From Streptomyces zhihengii (GTDB lineage: Bacteria > Actinomycetota > Actinomycetes > Streptomycetales > Streptomycetaceae), in the NCBI RefSeq assembly GCF_016919245.1, contig NZ_JAFEJA010000002.1, forward strand, positions 186,001 to 250,000: a stretch of 64,000 nt of DNA, given 5' to 3'. This document shows, piece after piece, positions 11,044-24,511 of this stretch. Under the pieces are notes generated by a model that was not told the origin of the DNA, did no database searches, and saw nothing but the letters and a program-made list of their open reading frames with translations. A program made the translations under genes and the position numbers. Every line of letters begins with the position of its first letter. The first letter of the stretch is position 1.

Positions 11044-11058
11044 GTAACTCACTGTGAG
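11044..11058 (-). promoter_or_regulatory. Candidate BldD box over the bldD transcription start
   Basis: GTAACTCACTGTGAG matches 14 of 15 positions of the BldD consensus nTnACnCWGnGTnAn as I remember it. It covers the predicted start point of bldD and touches the -10 box, the right place for autorepression. Confidence 0.55.
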
Positions 11059-11086
11059 GTTACGCAGCGTGACTTGGCTGAGTCAA
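11057..11086 (-). promoter_or_regulatory. bldD promoter (HrdB type)
   Basis: On the minus strand TTGACT (plus-strand AGTCAA, 11081-11086) and TAACCT (AGGTTA, 11057-11062) are separated by 18 bp. This would start transcription near 11050, about 54 bases before the bldD ATG. Confidence 0.7.
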
Positions 11087-11155
11087 GCCGAAAGGTCCGG
11101 ACCGGTTCCGGCCACGGACCGGCGTACCCGGATCAGTACACCCATCAAGCCCTGG

Positions 11156-11161
11156 TAACGT
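11156..11161 (+). promoter_or_regulatory. Possible -10 box of the pyr operon
   Basis: TAACGT resembles the bldD -10 and would start transcription near 11168, leaving a short leader that contains the PyrR loop. No good -35 is visible. Confidence 0.35.
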
Positions 11162-11180
11162 GGACGGCGCAATTCCGACG

Positions 11181-11805
<625 letters not shown>

Positions 11806-11893
11806 CTCCCCCGTACGGCACCCCCGCGTACGGCGAGCGCTGCCGCGCGCCCGCATGCCCGTCCGGCTCCACAGATCTGGAGAGAACACCCCG

Positions 11894-12871
11894 ATGATGC
11901 GCCACCTCATCTCGGCAGCCGACCTCACCCGCGACGAAGCGGTCCGCATCCTCGACACCGCCGAGGAGATGGCCCGGGTCGCCGACCGGCCGATCAAGAA
12001 GCTCCCGGCCCTGCGCGGCCGCACCGTCTGCAACCTCTTCTTCGAGGACTCGACCCGCACCCGGATCTCCTTCGAGGCCGCCGAGAAGCGGCTGTCCGCG
12101 GACGTCATCAACTTCGCCGCCAAGGGCTCCAGCGTCTCCAAGGGCGAGTCCCTGAAGGACACCGCGCAGACCCTGGAGGCCATGGGCGTCGACGCCGTCG
12201 TCATCCGGCACGGCGCCTCCGGCGCCCCCTACCGGCTCGCGACCTCCGGCTGGATCGACGCCCCTGTCATCAACGCCGGCGACGGCACCCACCAGCACCC
12301 CACCCAGGCCCTGCTGGACGCCTTCACCATGCGCCGCCGGCTCGTCGGCCGCGACGCCGGGATCGGGCAGGACCTGGCGGGCCGCCGGATCACCATCGTC
12401 GGCGACGTGCTGCACAGCCGGGTCGCCCGCTCCAACGTCGACCTGCTGCACACCCTGGGCGCCGAGGTCACCCTGGTCGCGCCGCCCACCCTGGTGCCCG
12501 TCGGCGTCGAGACCTGGCCCTGCGAGGTCTCGTACGACCTGGACTCCACGCTCGCCAAGTCCGACGCGATCATGATGCTGCGCGTCCAGCGCGAGCGGAT
12601 GAACGCCGCGTTCTTCCCCACCGAGCGCGAGTACTCCCGCCGCTACGGCCTCGACGGCGACCGGATGGCGAAGATGCCCGGCCACGCCATCGTGATGCAC
12701 CCCGGCCCCATGGTCCGCGGCATGGAGATCACCGCGGAGGTCGCCGACTCCGACCGCTGCACCGTCATCGAGCAGGTCGCCAACGGCGTGTCCATCCGGA
12801 TGGCCGTCCTCTACCTGCTGCTCGGCGGCAACGAATCCGACGCACCCAACCCCCGTACCGAGGAGAAGTAA
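11894..12871 (+). CDS. pyrB: Aspartate carbamoyltransferase catalytic subunit
   Basis: Condenses carbamoyl phosphate with aspartate, the first committed pyrimidine step. The 325-residue protein carries [12 protein letters not shown] for carbamoyl phosphate binding, [17 protein letters not shown] and [10 protein letters not shown] chose ATG 11894 (an ATGATG pair) because GGAGAG at 11879-11884 is nine bases upstream; the longer frame from 11855 adds residues atypical of the family. No pyrI-type regulatory subunit is present, as expected for actinobacteria. pyrC begins five bases after the stop. Confidence 0.97.
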   Translation: MMRHLISAADLTRDEAVRILDTAEEMARVADRPIKKLPALRGRTVCNLFFEDSTRTRISFEAAEKRLSADVINFAAKGSSVSKGESLKDTAQTLEAMGVDAVVIRHGASGAPYRLATSGWIDAPVINAGDGTHQHPTQALLDAFTMRRRLVGRDAGIGQDLAGRRITIVGDVLHSRVARSNVDLLHTLGAEVTLVAPPTLVPVGVETWPCEVSYDLDSTLAKSDAIMMLRVQRERMNAAFFPTEREYSRRYGLDGDRMAKMPGHAIVMHPGPMVRGMEITAEVADSDRCTVIEQVANGVSIRMAVLYLLLGGNESDAPNPRTEEK

Positions 12872-12876
12872 GAACC

Positions 12877-14163
12877 ATGAGCAAGATCCTTATCCGCGGT
12901 GCGAAGGTGCTGGGCGGCGAGGCGCAGGACGTCCTGATCGACGGCGCCACCGTCGCGGCCGTCGGCACGGGGCTCTCCGACGAGGGCGCCCGGGTGATCG
13001 AGGCGCAGGGGCAGATCCTGCTGCCGGGCCTGGTCGACCTCCACACCCATCTGCGCGAGCCGGGCCGCGAGGACTCCGAGACCGTGCTGACCGGCACCCG
13101 CGCCGCCGCGAGCGGCGGCTACACCGCCGTGTTCGCCATGGCCAACACCTTCCCCGTCGCCGACACCGCCGGCGTCGTGGAGCAGGTCTACCGGCTCGGC
13201 AAGGAGTCCGGCTACTGCGACGTGCAGCCCATCGGCGCCGTCACCGTCGGCCTGGAGGGCAAGAAGCTCGCCGAGCTCGGCGCCATGCACGACTCGGCCG
13301 CCGGCGTCACCGTCTTCTCCGACGACGGCAAGTGCGTCGACGACGCGGTCATCATGCGCCGCGCCCTGGAGTACGTGAAGGCCTTCGGCGGCGTCGTCGC
13401 CCAGCACGCACAGGAGCCGCGCCTCACCGAGGGCGCGCAGATGAACGAGGGCGTCGTCTCCGCCGAACTCGGCCTCGGCGGCTGGCCCGCCGTCGCCGAG
13501 GAGTCGGTCATCGCCCGCGACGTCCTGCTCGCCGAGCACGTCGGCTCCCGGGTGCACATCTGCCACCTCTCCACCGCCGGCTCCGTGGAGATCGTCCGCT
13601 GGGCCAAGTCCCGCGGCATCGACGTCACGGCCGAGGTCACCCCGCACCACCTGCTGCTCACCGACGAGATGGTCCGCAGCTACAACCCCGTCTACAAGGT
13701 CAACCCGCCGCTGCGCACCGAGCGCGACGTGCTGGCCCTGCGGGAGGCGCTCGCCGACGGCACCATCGACATCGTCGCCACCGACCACGCGCCGCACCCG
13801 CACGAGGACAAGGACTGCGAGTGGGCCGCGGCCGCGATGGGCATGGTCGGCCTGGAGACCGCGCTCTCCGTCGTCCAGCAGACGATGGTGGAGACCGGGC
13901 TGCTCGACTGGGCCCAGGTGGCGGACCGGATGTCGTTCGCCCCCGCGCGCATCGGACGGGCCCAGGGGCACGGACGCCCCGTCTCGGCTGGTGAGCCCGC
14001 GAACCTCACGCTGGTCGATCCGGCATACCGTGGTGTGGTGGACCCCGCGGGCTTCGCCTCCCGCAGCCGCAACACCCCGTACGAGGGCCGCGAGCTGCCG
14101 GGACGCGTCACCCACACCTTCCTGCGGGGCCGGGCGACGGTCGTGGACGGGAAGCTGGCGTGA
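12877..14163 (+). CDS. pyrC: Dihydroorotase (class I)
   Basis: Zinc amidohydrolase that closes carbamoyl aspartate to dihydroorotate. It has 428 residues in the long, class I form. Metal-binding motifs are [11 protein letters not shown] near 52-62, [18 protein letters not shown] and [16 protein letters not shown]. It is preceded by AAGTAAGAACC and followed by a membrane protein gene whose GTG overlaps the stop by four bases. Confidence 0.96.
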   Translation: MSKILIRGAKVLGGEAQDVLIDGATVAAVGTGLSDEGARVIEAQGQILLPGLVDLHTHLREPGREDSETVLTGTRAAASGGYTAVFAMANTFPVADTAGVVEQVYRLGKESGYCDVQPIGAVTVGLEGKKLAELGAMHDSAAGVTVFSDDGKCVDDAVIMRRALEYVKAFGGVVAQHAQEPRLTEGAQMNEGVVSAELGLGGWPAVAEESVIARDVLLAEHVGSRVHICHLSTAGSVEIVRWAKSRGIDVTAEVTPHHLLLTDEMVRSYNPVYKVNPPLRTERDVLALREALADGTIDIVATDHAPHPHEDKDCEWAAAAMGMVGLETALSVVQQTMVETGLLDWAQVADRMSFAPARIGRAQGHGRPVSAGEPANLTLVDPAYRGVVDPAGFASRSRNTPYEGRELPGRVTHTFLRGRATVVDGKLA

Positions 14164-14744
14164 CACCTGCACTGATGAATCTGGCCGCACAGGCGGCAGC
14201 CGACGCCGAGCGGAAGTCGGCGGAGGTCACCGACTGGGCCGCCCGGATCGGCTGGGTGGTGGGCCTGCTCCTCTTCGTCGCCTTCGTCTACTGGCTGATG
14301 CGCCAGGGATGGAAGTGGCGCGGCAGCCTCCAGTCCGACCTGCCCGAACTCCCCGAGGCGCCCGAGGCGCCCGGCGAGGCGCTGCTCACGATGACCGGCC
14401 GCTACCACGGCTCCACCACGGCCGGGCAGTGGCTCGACCGGATCGTCGCCCACGGCCTCGGCGTGCGCAGCCGCGCCGAACTCACGCTCACCGACCAGGG
14501 GCTCGCTGTGGTGCGCCCCGGTGCCCGGGACTTCTTCGTACCGGCCGGCGCCCTGCGCGGCGCCCGGCTCGACAAGGGGATCGCGGGCAAGGTCCTCGCC
14601 GAGGGCGGTCTGCTGATCGTCACCTGGGCGCACGGGGACCGGCAGATCGACTCCGGCTTCCGCTCGGACCACGCGGCCGAGCAGACCACCTGGGTCGACG
14701 CAATCGAGAACATGATCAGGACGACGGAAGGCACCGCACGATGA
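14160..14744 (+). CDS. Membrane-anchored PH-like domain protein inside the pyr operon
   Basis: A 194-residue protein of unknown role. A single membrane helix lies at about 33-53 ([18 protein letters not shown]); the soluble part after residue 70 looks like a bacterial PH-type fold ([35 protein letters not shown]). It overlaps pyrC at its start and carA at its stop (four bases each), so it is translated as part of the pyrimidine operon. From memory this position is conserved in Streptomyces. Whether it has anything to do with pyrimidines is not visible. Confidence 0.83.
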   Translation: MTPALMNLAAQAAADAERKSAEVTDWAARIGWVVGLLLFVAFVYWLMRQGWKWRGSLQSDLPELPEAPEAPGEALLTMTGRYHGSTTAGQWLDRIVAHGLGVRSRAELTLTDQGLAVVRPGARDFFVPAGALRGARLDKGIAGKVLAEGGLLIVTWAHGDRQIDSGFRSDHAAEQTTWVDAIENMIRTTEGTAR

Positions 14745-15869
14745 CGATCTCCACCCGGGGAGCCGGCAAAGCTCCCGCCGTACTCGTCCTGGAGGACGGC
14801 CGCATCTTCCGCGGCCGCGCCTACGGGGCCGTGGGGGAGACCTTCGGCGAGGCGGTGTTCAACACCGGCATGACCGGCTACCAGGAGACCCTCACCGACC
14901 CGTCCTACCACCGCCAGGTGGTCGTGATGACCGCTCCCCACGTGGGCAACACGGGCGTCAACGACGAGGACGACGAGTCGAAGCGGATCTGGGTCTCCGG
15001 ATACGTCGTCCGCGACCCCGCCCGCATCCCCTCCAACTGGCGCTCCCGCCGCTCCCTCGACGAGGAGCTCGCCTCCCAGGGCGTCGTCGGGATCTCCGGC
15101 ATCGACACCCGCGCGCTCACCCGCCACCTGCGCGAGCGCGGCGCCATGCGCGTCGGCATCTTCTCCGGCGAGACCCTCGCCGGCGACGCCGCGCTGCTCG
15201 CCCGGGTCCAGCAGGCCCCCGAGATGAAGGGCGCCGACCTCTCCGCCGAGGTCGCCACCGCCGAGACGTACGTGGTGCCGGCCATCGGTGAGAAGAAGTT
15301 CACCGTCGCCGCCCTCGACCTCGGCATCAAGGGCATGACCCCGCACCGGATGGCCGAGCGCGGCATCGAGGTGCACGTGCTGCCCGCCACCGCCACCGCC
15401 GAGCAGGTCTACGCGGTGAACCCGGACGGCGTCTTCCTCTCCAACGGCCCGGGCGACCCGGCCACCGCCGACCTCACGGTCATCAAGGCGGTCCTGGAGC
15501 GCCGGACCCCGCTCTTCGGCATCTGCTTCGGCAACCAGCTCCTCGGCCGGGCCCTCGGCTTCGGCACCTACAAGCTGAAGTACGGCCACCGCGGCATCAA
15601 CCAGCCGGTGCAGGACCGCACCACCGGCAAGGTCGAGGTCACCGCGCACAACCACGGCTTCGCCGTCGAGGCCCCCCTCGACAAGGTCTCCGACACCCCC
15701 TACGGCCGCGCCGAGGTGTCCCACGTCTGCCTGAACGACGACGTGGTCGAGGGCCTGCGGCTGCTCGACCAGCCGGCCTTCAGCGTCCAGTACCACCCCG
15801 AGGCGGCCGCCGGCCCGCACGACGCCGCGTACCTCTTCGACCGCTTCGTTTCTCTGATGGAGGCCGAGC

Positions 15870-15877
<8 letters not shown>
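14741..15877 (+). CDS. carA: Carbamoyl phosphate synthase small (glutaminase) subunit
   Basis: Hydrolyses glutamine and passes ammonia to the large subunit, supplying carbamoyl phosphate for pyrimidines and arginine. The 378-residue protein has the class I amidotransferase triad: nucleophile Cys in [15 protein letters not shown], and His and Glu in [14 protein letters not shown] 14741 overlaps the previous stop; a much longer frame from 13991 is a run-through. Its stop overlaps carB by eight bases. Confidence 0.97.
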
Positions 15878-19178
<3,301 letters not shown>

Positions 19179-19184
19179 TCACCC

Positions 19185-19214
19185 GAGGGGGACACCGGAA
19201 ACGGTGTCCCCCTC
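19185..19214 (+). promoter_or_regulatory. GNRA-capped 13-bp hairpin between carB and pyrD
   Basis: GAGGGGGACACCG (19185-19197) pairs perfectly with 19202-19214 around a GAAA tetraloop. It sits in the only sizeable gap inside the downstream pyr operon and ends five bases before the pyrD ribosome site. With no T run it is more likely an mRNA-stability or processing structure, or a weak attenuator, than a full terminator. Confidence 0.5.
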
Positions 19215-19231
19215 CTCATGAGGACACCACC

Positions 19232-20344
19232 GTGTACAAACTCTTCTTCGCCCTGGTCTTCACGCGGATGGACCCCGAGAAGGCCCACCACCTGGCCTTC
19301 CGCTGGATCCGCCTCGCCGCCCGCGTCCCCGTACTGCGGACCTTCGCCGCCGCGGTGCTCGCGCCCCGGTACAAGGAACTGCGCACCGAGGCGCTCGGCC
19401 TGCGGATGCACGGACCGTTCGGCCTCGCGGCCGGCTTCGACAAGAACGCCCAGGCCGTCGACGGCATGGCGATGCTCGGCTTCGACCACGTCGAGATCGG
19501 CACCGTCACCTCCGAGCCCCAGCCGGGCAACCCCGGAAAGCGCCTCTTCCGGCTGGTGCCGGACCGCGCCCTGATCAACCGGATGGGCTTCAACAACGAG
19601 GGCTCCGCCGCCGTCGCCGAGCGCCTGGCGGGGCGCCGGGAGGTCTTCCGCACCACCCTCGGCGTCAACATCGGCAAGACGAAGGTCGTCCCCGAGGAGG
19701 AGGCCGTCGCCGACTACGTCGCCTCCACCGAGCGCCTGGCCCGCCACGCCGACTACCTCGTCGTCAACGTCTCCTCGCCCAACACCCCCGGCCTGCGCAA
19801 CCTCCAGGCCACCGAGTCGCTGCGCCCGCTGCTCACCGCCGTGCGCGAGGCCGCCGACCGCACGGTCACCGGCCGCCGGGTGCCGCTGCTCGTCAAGATC
19901 GCCCCCGACCTCGCGGACGAGGACGTCGACGCGGTGGCCGACCTGGCGCTCGAACTCGGCCTGGACGGCATCATCGCCACCAACACCACGATCGCCCGCG
20001 AGGGCCTCGGCCTCACCTCGCCGCCCGACGTCGTGGCGGAGACCGGCGGCCTCTCCGGCGCCCCCGTCAAGGCCCGCTCCCTGGAGGTGCTGCGCCGCCT
20101 GTATGCCCGCGTCGGCGACCGCATCACCCTCGTCGGCGTCGGCGGCATCGCCGACGCCGAGGACGCCTGGCAGCGCATCCTCGCCGGCGCCACCCTGGTC
20201 CAGGGCTACAGCGCCTTCGTGTACGAGGGCCCGTTCTACGCCCGGGCGATCCACAAGGGCCTCGCCGCACGCCTCGCGGCCAGCCCTTACGCCACCCTCG
20301 CCGAGGCCGTCGGCGCCGAGACACGGAAGGCAGCCACCGCATGA
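19232..20344 (+). CDS. pyrD: Dihydroorotate dehydrogenase (class 2, quinone)
   Basis: Oxidises dihydroorotate to orotate, passing electrons to quinone at the membrane. The 370-residue length and the amphipathic N-terminal extension (about 1-40, [20 protein letters not shown]) identify class 2. FMN and substrate motifs include [23 protein letters not shown] and [14 protein letters not shown] with the catalytic Ser. GTG 19232 is eight bases after GAGG; the longer frame from 18596 overlaps carB. The stop overlaps the pyrF start as ATGA. Confidence 0.96.
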   Translation: MYKLFFALVFTRMDPEKAHHLAFRWIRLAARVPVLRTFAAAVLAPRYKELRTEALGLRMHGPFGLAAGFDKNAQAVDGMAMLGFDHVEIGTVTSEPQPGNPGKRLFRLVPDRALINRMGFNNEGSAAVAERLAGRREVFRTTLGVNIGKTKVVPEEEAVADYVASTERLARHADYLVVNVSSPNTPGLRNLQATESLRPLLTAVREAADRTVTGRRVPLLVKIAPDLADEDVDAVADLALELGLDGIIATNTTIAREGLGLTSPPDVVAETGGLSGAPVKARSLEVLRRLYARVGDRITLVGVGGIADAEDAWQRILAGATLVQGYSAFVYEGPFYARAIHKGLAARLAASPYATLAEAVGAETRKAATA

Positions 20345-21189
20345 GCCCCCTGGAGCCGTTCGGCACCCGTCTGCGCCACGCCATGGACACCCGCGGGCCG
20401 CTCTGCGTCGGCATCGACCCGCACGCCTCCCTGCTCACGGCCTGGGGCCTCGCCGACGACGTCGCCGGCCTGGAGCGGTTCACCCGCACCACCGTGGAGG
20501 CCCTCGCCGGCCGGGTGGCCGTCCTCAAGCCCCAGTCCGCCTTCTTCGAGCGCTTCGGCTCCCGGGGCATCGCCGTCCTGGAGAAGGCCGTCGAGGAGGC
20601 GCGCTCGGCCGGCGCGCTGGTGCTCATGGACGCCAAGCGCGGCGACATCGGCTCCACGATGGGCGCCTACGCGGAGACCTTCCTGCGCAAGGACTCGCCG
20701 CTCTTCTCGGACGCCGTCACCGTCTCCCCCTACCTCGGCTTCGGGTCGCTGCGGCCCGCCCTGGACCAGGCCGTGCTGAGCGGCAGCGGGGTCTTCGTGC
20801 TCGCGCTGACCTCCAACCCGGAGGGCGCCGAGGTGCAGCGCGCCACGGCCGCGGACGGGTCCTCGCTCGCCGCGCTGATGCTGCGGCACATGGCGGCGGA
20901 GAACGAGGGGGCCGACCCGCTGGGCTCGGTCGGCGCGGTCGTCGGCGCCACCCTCGGCGACGCGGGCGCGGACCTCGCGATCAACGGCCCGCTGCTCGCC
21001 CCCGGCATCGGCGCCCAGGGCGCGACGCCGGCCGACCTGCCCCGGGTCTTCGGCGCCGCGGTGGGCAACGTGGTGCCGAGCGTCAGCCGCGGGGTCCTGC
21101 GGCACGGACCGGACGCGGCGGCGCTGCGGTCCGCAGCCGACCGCTTCGCCGACGAGGTGCGTGAGGCCGTGGCCTCGGCCGGGGTCTGA
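20341..21189 (+). CDS. pyrF: Orotidine 5'-phosphate decarboxylase (type 2)
   Basis: Final step to UMP. The 282-residue protein has the longer actinobacterial-type sequence with catalytic [12 protein letters not shown] near residue 98-109 and the phosphate-binding C-terminal [14 protein letters not shown] 20341 overlaps pyrD by four bases, completing a continuous UMP-synthesis operon apart from pyrE, which is not in the window. A hairpin about 75 bp downstream may end the transcript. Confidence 0.95.
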   Translation: MSPLEPFGTRLRHAMDTRGPLCVGIDPHASLLTAWGLADDVAGLERFTRTTVEALAGRVAVLKPQSAFFERFGSRGIAVLEKAVEEARSAGALVLMDAKRGDIGSTMGAYAETFLRKDSPLFSDAVTVSPYLGFGSLRPALDQAVLSGSGVFVLALTSNPEGAEVQRATAADGSSLAALMLRHMAAENEGADPLGSVGAVVGATLGDAGADLAINGPLLAPGIGAQGATPADLPRVFGAAVGNVVPSVSRGVLRHGPDAAALRSAADRFADEVREAVASAGV

Positions 21190-21263
21190 GCAGCTCCGGA
21201 GGGGTCCCCGGCCCGGGCCTTGACATTTTCTTGACAGAAATGTCGGTCGTTTTGTCTGAAAAC

Positions 21264-21294
21264 TCCTGGTCGGTCGATGCTGACCAGGACTTTT
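21264..21294 (+). terminator. Hairpin with short T run after pyrF
   Basis: TCCTGGTC (21264-21271) pairs with GACCAGGA (21282-21289) and is followed by CTTTT. It is a modest stem but well placed to end the pyr transcript. Confidence 0.5.
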
Positions 21295-21306
21295 CGTCCG
21301 TTCTCG

Positions 21307-21335
21307 CTGACTGGAGGCGTGTTGGCCGCTAGTCT
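21307..21335 (+). promoter_or_regulatory. Candidate mihF promoter
   Basis: CTGACT (21307-21312) and TAGTCT (21330-21335) are 17 bp apart, giving a start near 21342 and a leader of about 115 bases. Two TTGACA copies at 21220 and 21231 lie upstream but have no good -10 at the right distance. Confidence 0.4.
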
Positions 21336-21455
21336 CCGTCCCAGAGCGCGCGAGCAGGGCGGTGAACTGCACTGTTCGACGCTCACCAGGTGCGGGACCG
21401 ACTTCGGTCCTCACCGGTCCGTATCCGACAGTTCGACATCCGAGGTGACGTAGGC

Positions 21456-21779
21456 GTGGCTCTTCCGCCCCTTACCCCTGAACAGCGCGCAGCCGCGCTC
21501 GAAAAGGCCGCCGCGGCTCGCCGGGAGCGGGCCGAGGTCAAGAATCGACTCAAGCACTCCGGCGCCTCCCTCCACGAGGTCATCAAGCAGGGCCAGGAGA
21601 ACGACGTCATCGGGAAGATGAAGGTCTCGGCCCTCCTCGAGTCCCTGCCGGGCGTGGGCAAGGTCCGCGCCAAGCAGATCATGGAGAGGCTCGGCATCTC
21701 CGAGAGCCGCCGCGTGCGCGGTCTCGGCTCGAACCAGATCGCTTCCCTGGAGCGAGAGTTCGGCGGCGGCGCCGCCTGA
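21456..21779 (+). CDS. mihF: Actinobacterial integration host factor-like nucleoid protein
   Basis: Small basic DNA-binding protein (sIHF/mIHF family, unrelated to HU/IHF) that shapes the nucleoid and affects sporulation in Streptomyces. The 107-residue product begins MALPPLTPEQRAAALEKAAA with a long basic helix, and contains the helix-two-turn-helix segment SLPGVGKVRAKQIMERLGIS. I chose GTG 21456, with GAGGTGA about eight bases upstream, because the frame back to 21390 adds 22 residues not typical of the family. gmk and rpoZ follow. Confidence 0.96.
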   Translation: MALPPLTPEQRAAALEKAAAARRERAEVKNRLKHSGASLHEVIKQGQENDVIGKMKVSALLESLPGVGKVRAKQIMERLGISESRRVRGLGSNQIASLEREFGGGAA

Positions 21780-21899
21780 CGACCCTGGTGCCCCGCCCGG
21801 CGCGTGACGCCCGGTGGGCGGCCCGGTCCGCTGACGCGGCCGGTGCCCGCCGGCCGGCCGGCGCCGCCGGGCGCGGCGCGAGGCACTCCCGGGAACCTG

Positions 21900-21905
21900 G
21901 ATAAT
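21900..21905 (+). promoter_or_regulatory. -10 box for a leaderless gmk transcript
   Basis: GATAAT ends six bases before the gmk ATG (21912), so transcription would start at the initiation codon. No ribosome binding site precedes the ATG, which agrees with a leaderless message. Confidence 0.5.
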
Positions 21906-21911
21906 CGCCTC

Positions 21912-22475
21912 ATGGCAGCAGAGGTTCGTCCGCGGCTGACCGTGCTCTCCGGCCCCTCGGGGGTCGGCAAGAGCACGGTCGTCGCGCATATGCGCAAGGT
22001 CCACCCCGACGTGTGGCTCTCGGTGTCGGCCACGACCCGCAAGCCGCGCCCCGGCGAGGAGCACGGCGTCCAGTACTTCTTCGTCGGCGACGACGAGTTC
22101 GACAAGCTGGTCGCCAACGGCGAGTTGCTGGAGTGGGCCGAGTTCGCGGGCAACCGCTACGGCACGCCACGCCGTGCGGTCCTCGACCGCCTGGAGGCGG
22201 GCGAGCCGGTGCTGCTGGAGATCGACCTCCAGGGCGCCCGGCAGGTCAAGGAGTCCATGCCGGACTCGCAGCTCGTCTTCCTCGCCCCGCCGAGCTGGGA
22301 GGAGCTCGTCCGCCGGCTCACCGGCCGCGGCACCGAGTCCCCCGAGGTGATCGAGCGGCGCCTGGCGGCGGCCAGGGTCGAACTCGCCGCCGAGGCGGAG
22401 TTCGACACCACCCTCGTCAACACCTCCGTCGAAGGCGTGGCCCGTGAGCTGCTAGCCTTGATGGCAGTTGTTTGA
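21912..22475 (+). CDS. gmk: Guanylate kinase
   Basis: Phosphorylates GMP to GDP. The 187-residue protein has P-loop GPSGVGKST at about 14-22, the GMP-binding [20 protein letters not shown] and [20 protein letters not shown] 21912 gives the normal length; it lacks a ribosome site and follows a -10 box at leaderless distance. rpoZ starts 45 bp downstream, an arrangement shared with many bacteria where GMP/ppGpp metabolism and RNA polymerase omega are linked. Confidence 0.96.
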   Translation: MAAEVRPRLTVLSGPSGVGKSTVVAHMRKVHPDVWLSVSATTRKPRPGEEHGVQYFFVGDDEFDKLVANGELLEWAEFAGNRYGTPRRAVLDRLEAGEPVLLEIDLQGARQVKESMPDSQLVFLAPPSWEELVRRLTGRGTESPEVIERRLAAARVELAAEAEFDTTLVNTSVEGVARELLALMAVV

Positions 22476-22520
22476 TCTTTTGTCCGAATCTTTTGTGCAC
22501 GTTCTTCGGAAGGCTAGAGA

Positions 22521-22793
22521 GTGTCCTCTTCCATCACCGCGCCCGAGGGCATCATCAACCCGCCGATCGACGAGCTGCTCGAGGCCACTGACTCGAAGTA
22601 CAGCCTCGTGATCTACGCGGCCAAGCGCGCGCGTCAGATCAACGCGTACTACTCGCAGCTCGGTGAGGGCCTGCTGGAGTACGTCGGCCCCCTGGTGGAC
22701 ACCCACGTCCACGAGAAGCCGCTCTCGATCGCCCTGCGTGAGATCAACGCGGGACTGCTGACCTCCGAGGCCATCGAGGGCCCGGCCCAGTAG
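22521..22793 (+). CDS. rpoZ: RNA polymerase omega subunit
   Basis: Smallest RNA polymerase subunit, assisting beta-prime assembly. The 90-residue protein shows the family core [32 protein letters not shown] and the C-terminal [13 protein letters not shown]. The GTG at 22521 follows GAAGGCTAGAGA. A strong hairpin lies 17 bases after the stop. Confidence 0.96.
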   Translation: MSSSITAPEGIINPPIDELLEATDSKYSLVIYAAKRARQINAYYSQLGEGLLEYVGPLVDTHVHEKPLSIALREINAGLLTSEAIEGPAQ

Positions 22794-22810
22794 GCGCACC
22801 ACGTTCTCGG

Positions 22811-22846
22811 CCACAGGCCCGGCGGATCCGTCCGCCGGGCCTGTGG
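22811..22846 (+). terminator. Perfect 16-bp hairpin after rpoZ
   Basis: CCACAGGCCCGGCGGA (22811-22826) pairs perfectly with 22831-22846 around TCCG. There is no T run, as is common in Streptomyces. Confidence 0.6.
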
Positions 22847-22936
22847 TGTGTCCGGGACCGCGCCGGGCCGCCGGGGACGTCCGGTGCCCGGTGGTGCAGC
22901 ATGGACACGTACCGGATCCGAGTGCGGGGAGACGCA

Positions 22937-24151
22937 GTGGACAAGCCGAAGGTGGTACTGGGGGTCAGCGGGGGCATCGCCGCCTACAAGGCGTGCGAGC
23001 TGCTGCGCAGGCTCACCGAGTCGGGGCACGACGTGCGGGTGGTCCCCACCGCGTCCGCGCTGCACTTCGTCGGCGCGGCCACCTGGTCGGCGCTGTCGGG
23101 CAACCCGGTCTCCACCGAGGTCTGGAACGACGTCCACGAGGTCCCCCACGTGCGCATCGGCCAGCACGCCGACCTCGTCGTCGTGGCGCCCGCCACCGCG
23201 GACATGCTCGCCAAGGCGGCGCACGGCCTCGCCGACGACCTGCTGACCAACACCCTGCTCACCGCCCGCTGCCCGGTCGTCTTCGCCCCCGCCATGCACA
23301 CCGAGATGTGGGAGCACCCGGCCACCCAGGAGAACGTCGCCACCCTGCGCCGGCGCGGCGCCGTGGTGATCGAACCCGCCGTGGGCCGGCTCACCGGCGT
23401 CGACACCGGCAAGGGCCGGCTGCCCGACCCCGGCGAGATCTTCGAGGTCTGCCGCCGGGTCCTCGCCCGCGGCACGGCCGCCCCCGACCTCGGCGGCCTC
23501 CATGTGGTGGTCAGCGCCGGCGGCACCCGCGAGCCGCTGGACCCGGTGCGCTTCCTCGGCAACCGCTCCTCGGGCAAGCAGGGCTACGCCCTGGCCCGTA
23601 CGGCGGCCGCGCGCGGCGCCCGGGTCACCCTGATCGAGGCCAACACCGGCCTGCCGGACCCGGCGGGGGTCGACGTCGTGCACGTCGGGACCGCCGTGCA
23701 GCTCCGCGAGGCCGTGCTGAAGGCGGGGGCCGACGCCGACGCCGTGGTCATGGCCGCGGCCGTGGCCGATTTCCGGCCGAGTGAGTACGCCACCGGCAAG
23801 ATCAAGAAGAAGGACGGCGTGGAGGCCCCCGCCGTCACCCTGGTCCGCAACCCGGACATCCTCGCCGAGATCTCCGCCGACCGCGCCCGCCCCGGCCAGG
23901 TGGTGGTCGGCTTCGCCGCCGAGACCGACGACGTCCTCGCCAACGGGCGGGACAAGCTGCGCCGCAAGGGCTGCGATCTGCTGGTCGTGAACGAGGTGGG
24001 GGAGCGCAGGACCTTCGGTTCCGAGGAGAACGAGGCCGTCGTCCTCGCCGCCGACGGCGCCGAGACACCGGTGCCGCACGGTCCGAAGGAAGCCCTCGCC
24101 GACATCGTCTGGGACCTCGTCGAGGCCCGGGTGGACCGGGCCGGCCGCTGA
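22937..24151 (+). CDS. coaBC: Bifunctional phosphopantothenoylcysteine decarboxylase / phosphopantothenate-cysteine ligase
   Basis: Two consecutive coenzyme A steps in one 404-residue protein: the FMN-binding CoaC domain (about 1-175) and the CoaB synthetase domain (about 185-400, beginning VVSAGGTREPLDPVRFLGN). His71 (EVPHVRIGQH) matches the CoaC catalytic His. The usual PAMN motif reads PAMHTEMW, and the flap that carries Cys158 in E. coli reads GVDTGKGRL with no Cys. I believe these are shared by other actinobacteria. GTG 22937 follows GGGGAGA; the in-frame ATG at 22901 adds 12 atypical residues. Confidence 0.95.
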   Translation: MDKPKVVLGVSGGIAAYKACELLRRLTESGHDVRVVPTASALHFVGAATWSALSGNPVSTEVWNDVHEVPHVRIGQHADLVVVAPATADMLAKAAHGLADDLLTNTLLTARCPVVFAPAMHTEMWEHPATQENVATLRRRGAVVIEPAVGRLTGVDTGKGRLPDPGEIFEVCRRVLARGTAAPDLGGLHVVVSAGGTREPLDPVRFLGNRSSGKQGYALARTAAARGARVTLIEANTGLPDPAGVDVVHVGTAVQLREAVLKAGADADAVVMAAAVADFRPSEYATGKIKKKDGVEAPAVTLVRNPDILAEISADRARPGQVVVGFAAETDDVLANGRDKLRRKGCDLLVVNEVGERRTFGSEENEAVVLAADGAETPVPHGPKEALADIVWDLVEARVDRAGR

Positions 24152-24164
24152 CCGGGGGCGCCTG

Positions 24165-24190
24165 CCGGAGCCGCCCGCGGGCGGCTCCGG
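24165..24190. terminator. 26-bp perfect palindrome after coaBC
   Basis: CCGGAGCCGCCCG (24165-24177) is followed directly by its complement (24178-24190), 13 bases after the coaBC stop. It acts equally on both strands. Confidence 0.5.
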
Positions 24191-24511
24191 TCCCGCAGTG
24201 TGAGACACCTCATGGCCGGGGGCGGCCGGCGGACGGGGCGCCGCGCCCGGCCCGGCGAACACTCGGCGACACCGGGGTGAAGAACAGCACCCCGGTAAAA
24301 CCCGCCAAATGTGGCGAATCACTCCGCTCGCAGACGCTATGGTCGTACCGTCTCGGCCATGGACCACAGGTCAGGGAGCTCCCACGCTGCGAGACGGGTT
24401 GTCCGGCTGCGGAACGCGACCGATAAACTGGTCCGCGGAACGTCGCGGGGCGCAGCCCCCTGCCGGTCCGTCAATGATCAGCCAGCAGCCGCTGCAACCC
24501 CAGGGAGCGAT
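24191..24511 (+). other. Long metK upstream region
   Basis: About 320 bp without a gene. It contains the metK promoter near 24399-24427 and a leader of about 78 bases with a small GGGG-CGCA-CCCC hairpin near 24447. I looked for a SAM-riboswitch core and did not find one. The left half has nothing I recognise. Confidence 0.5.
24399..24427 (+). promoter_or_regulatory. metK promoter
   Basis: TTGTCC (24399-24404) and GATAAA (24422-24427) are separated by 17 bp, predicting a start near 24434. Confidence 0.5.

Noticed and set aside
24191..24511. SAM riboswitch upstream of metK
   Set aside because: No conserved core of any SAM riboswitch class is visible; only a promoter and a small hairpin.
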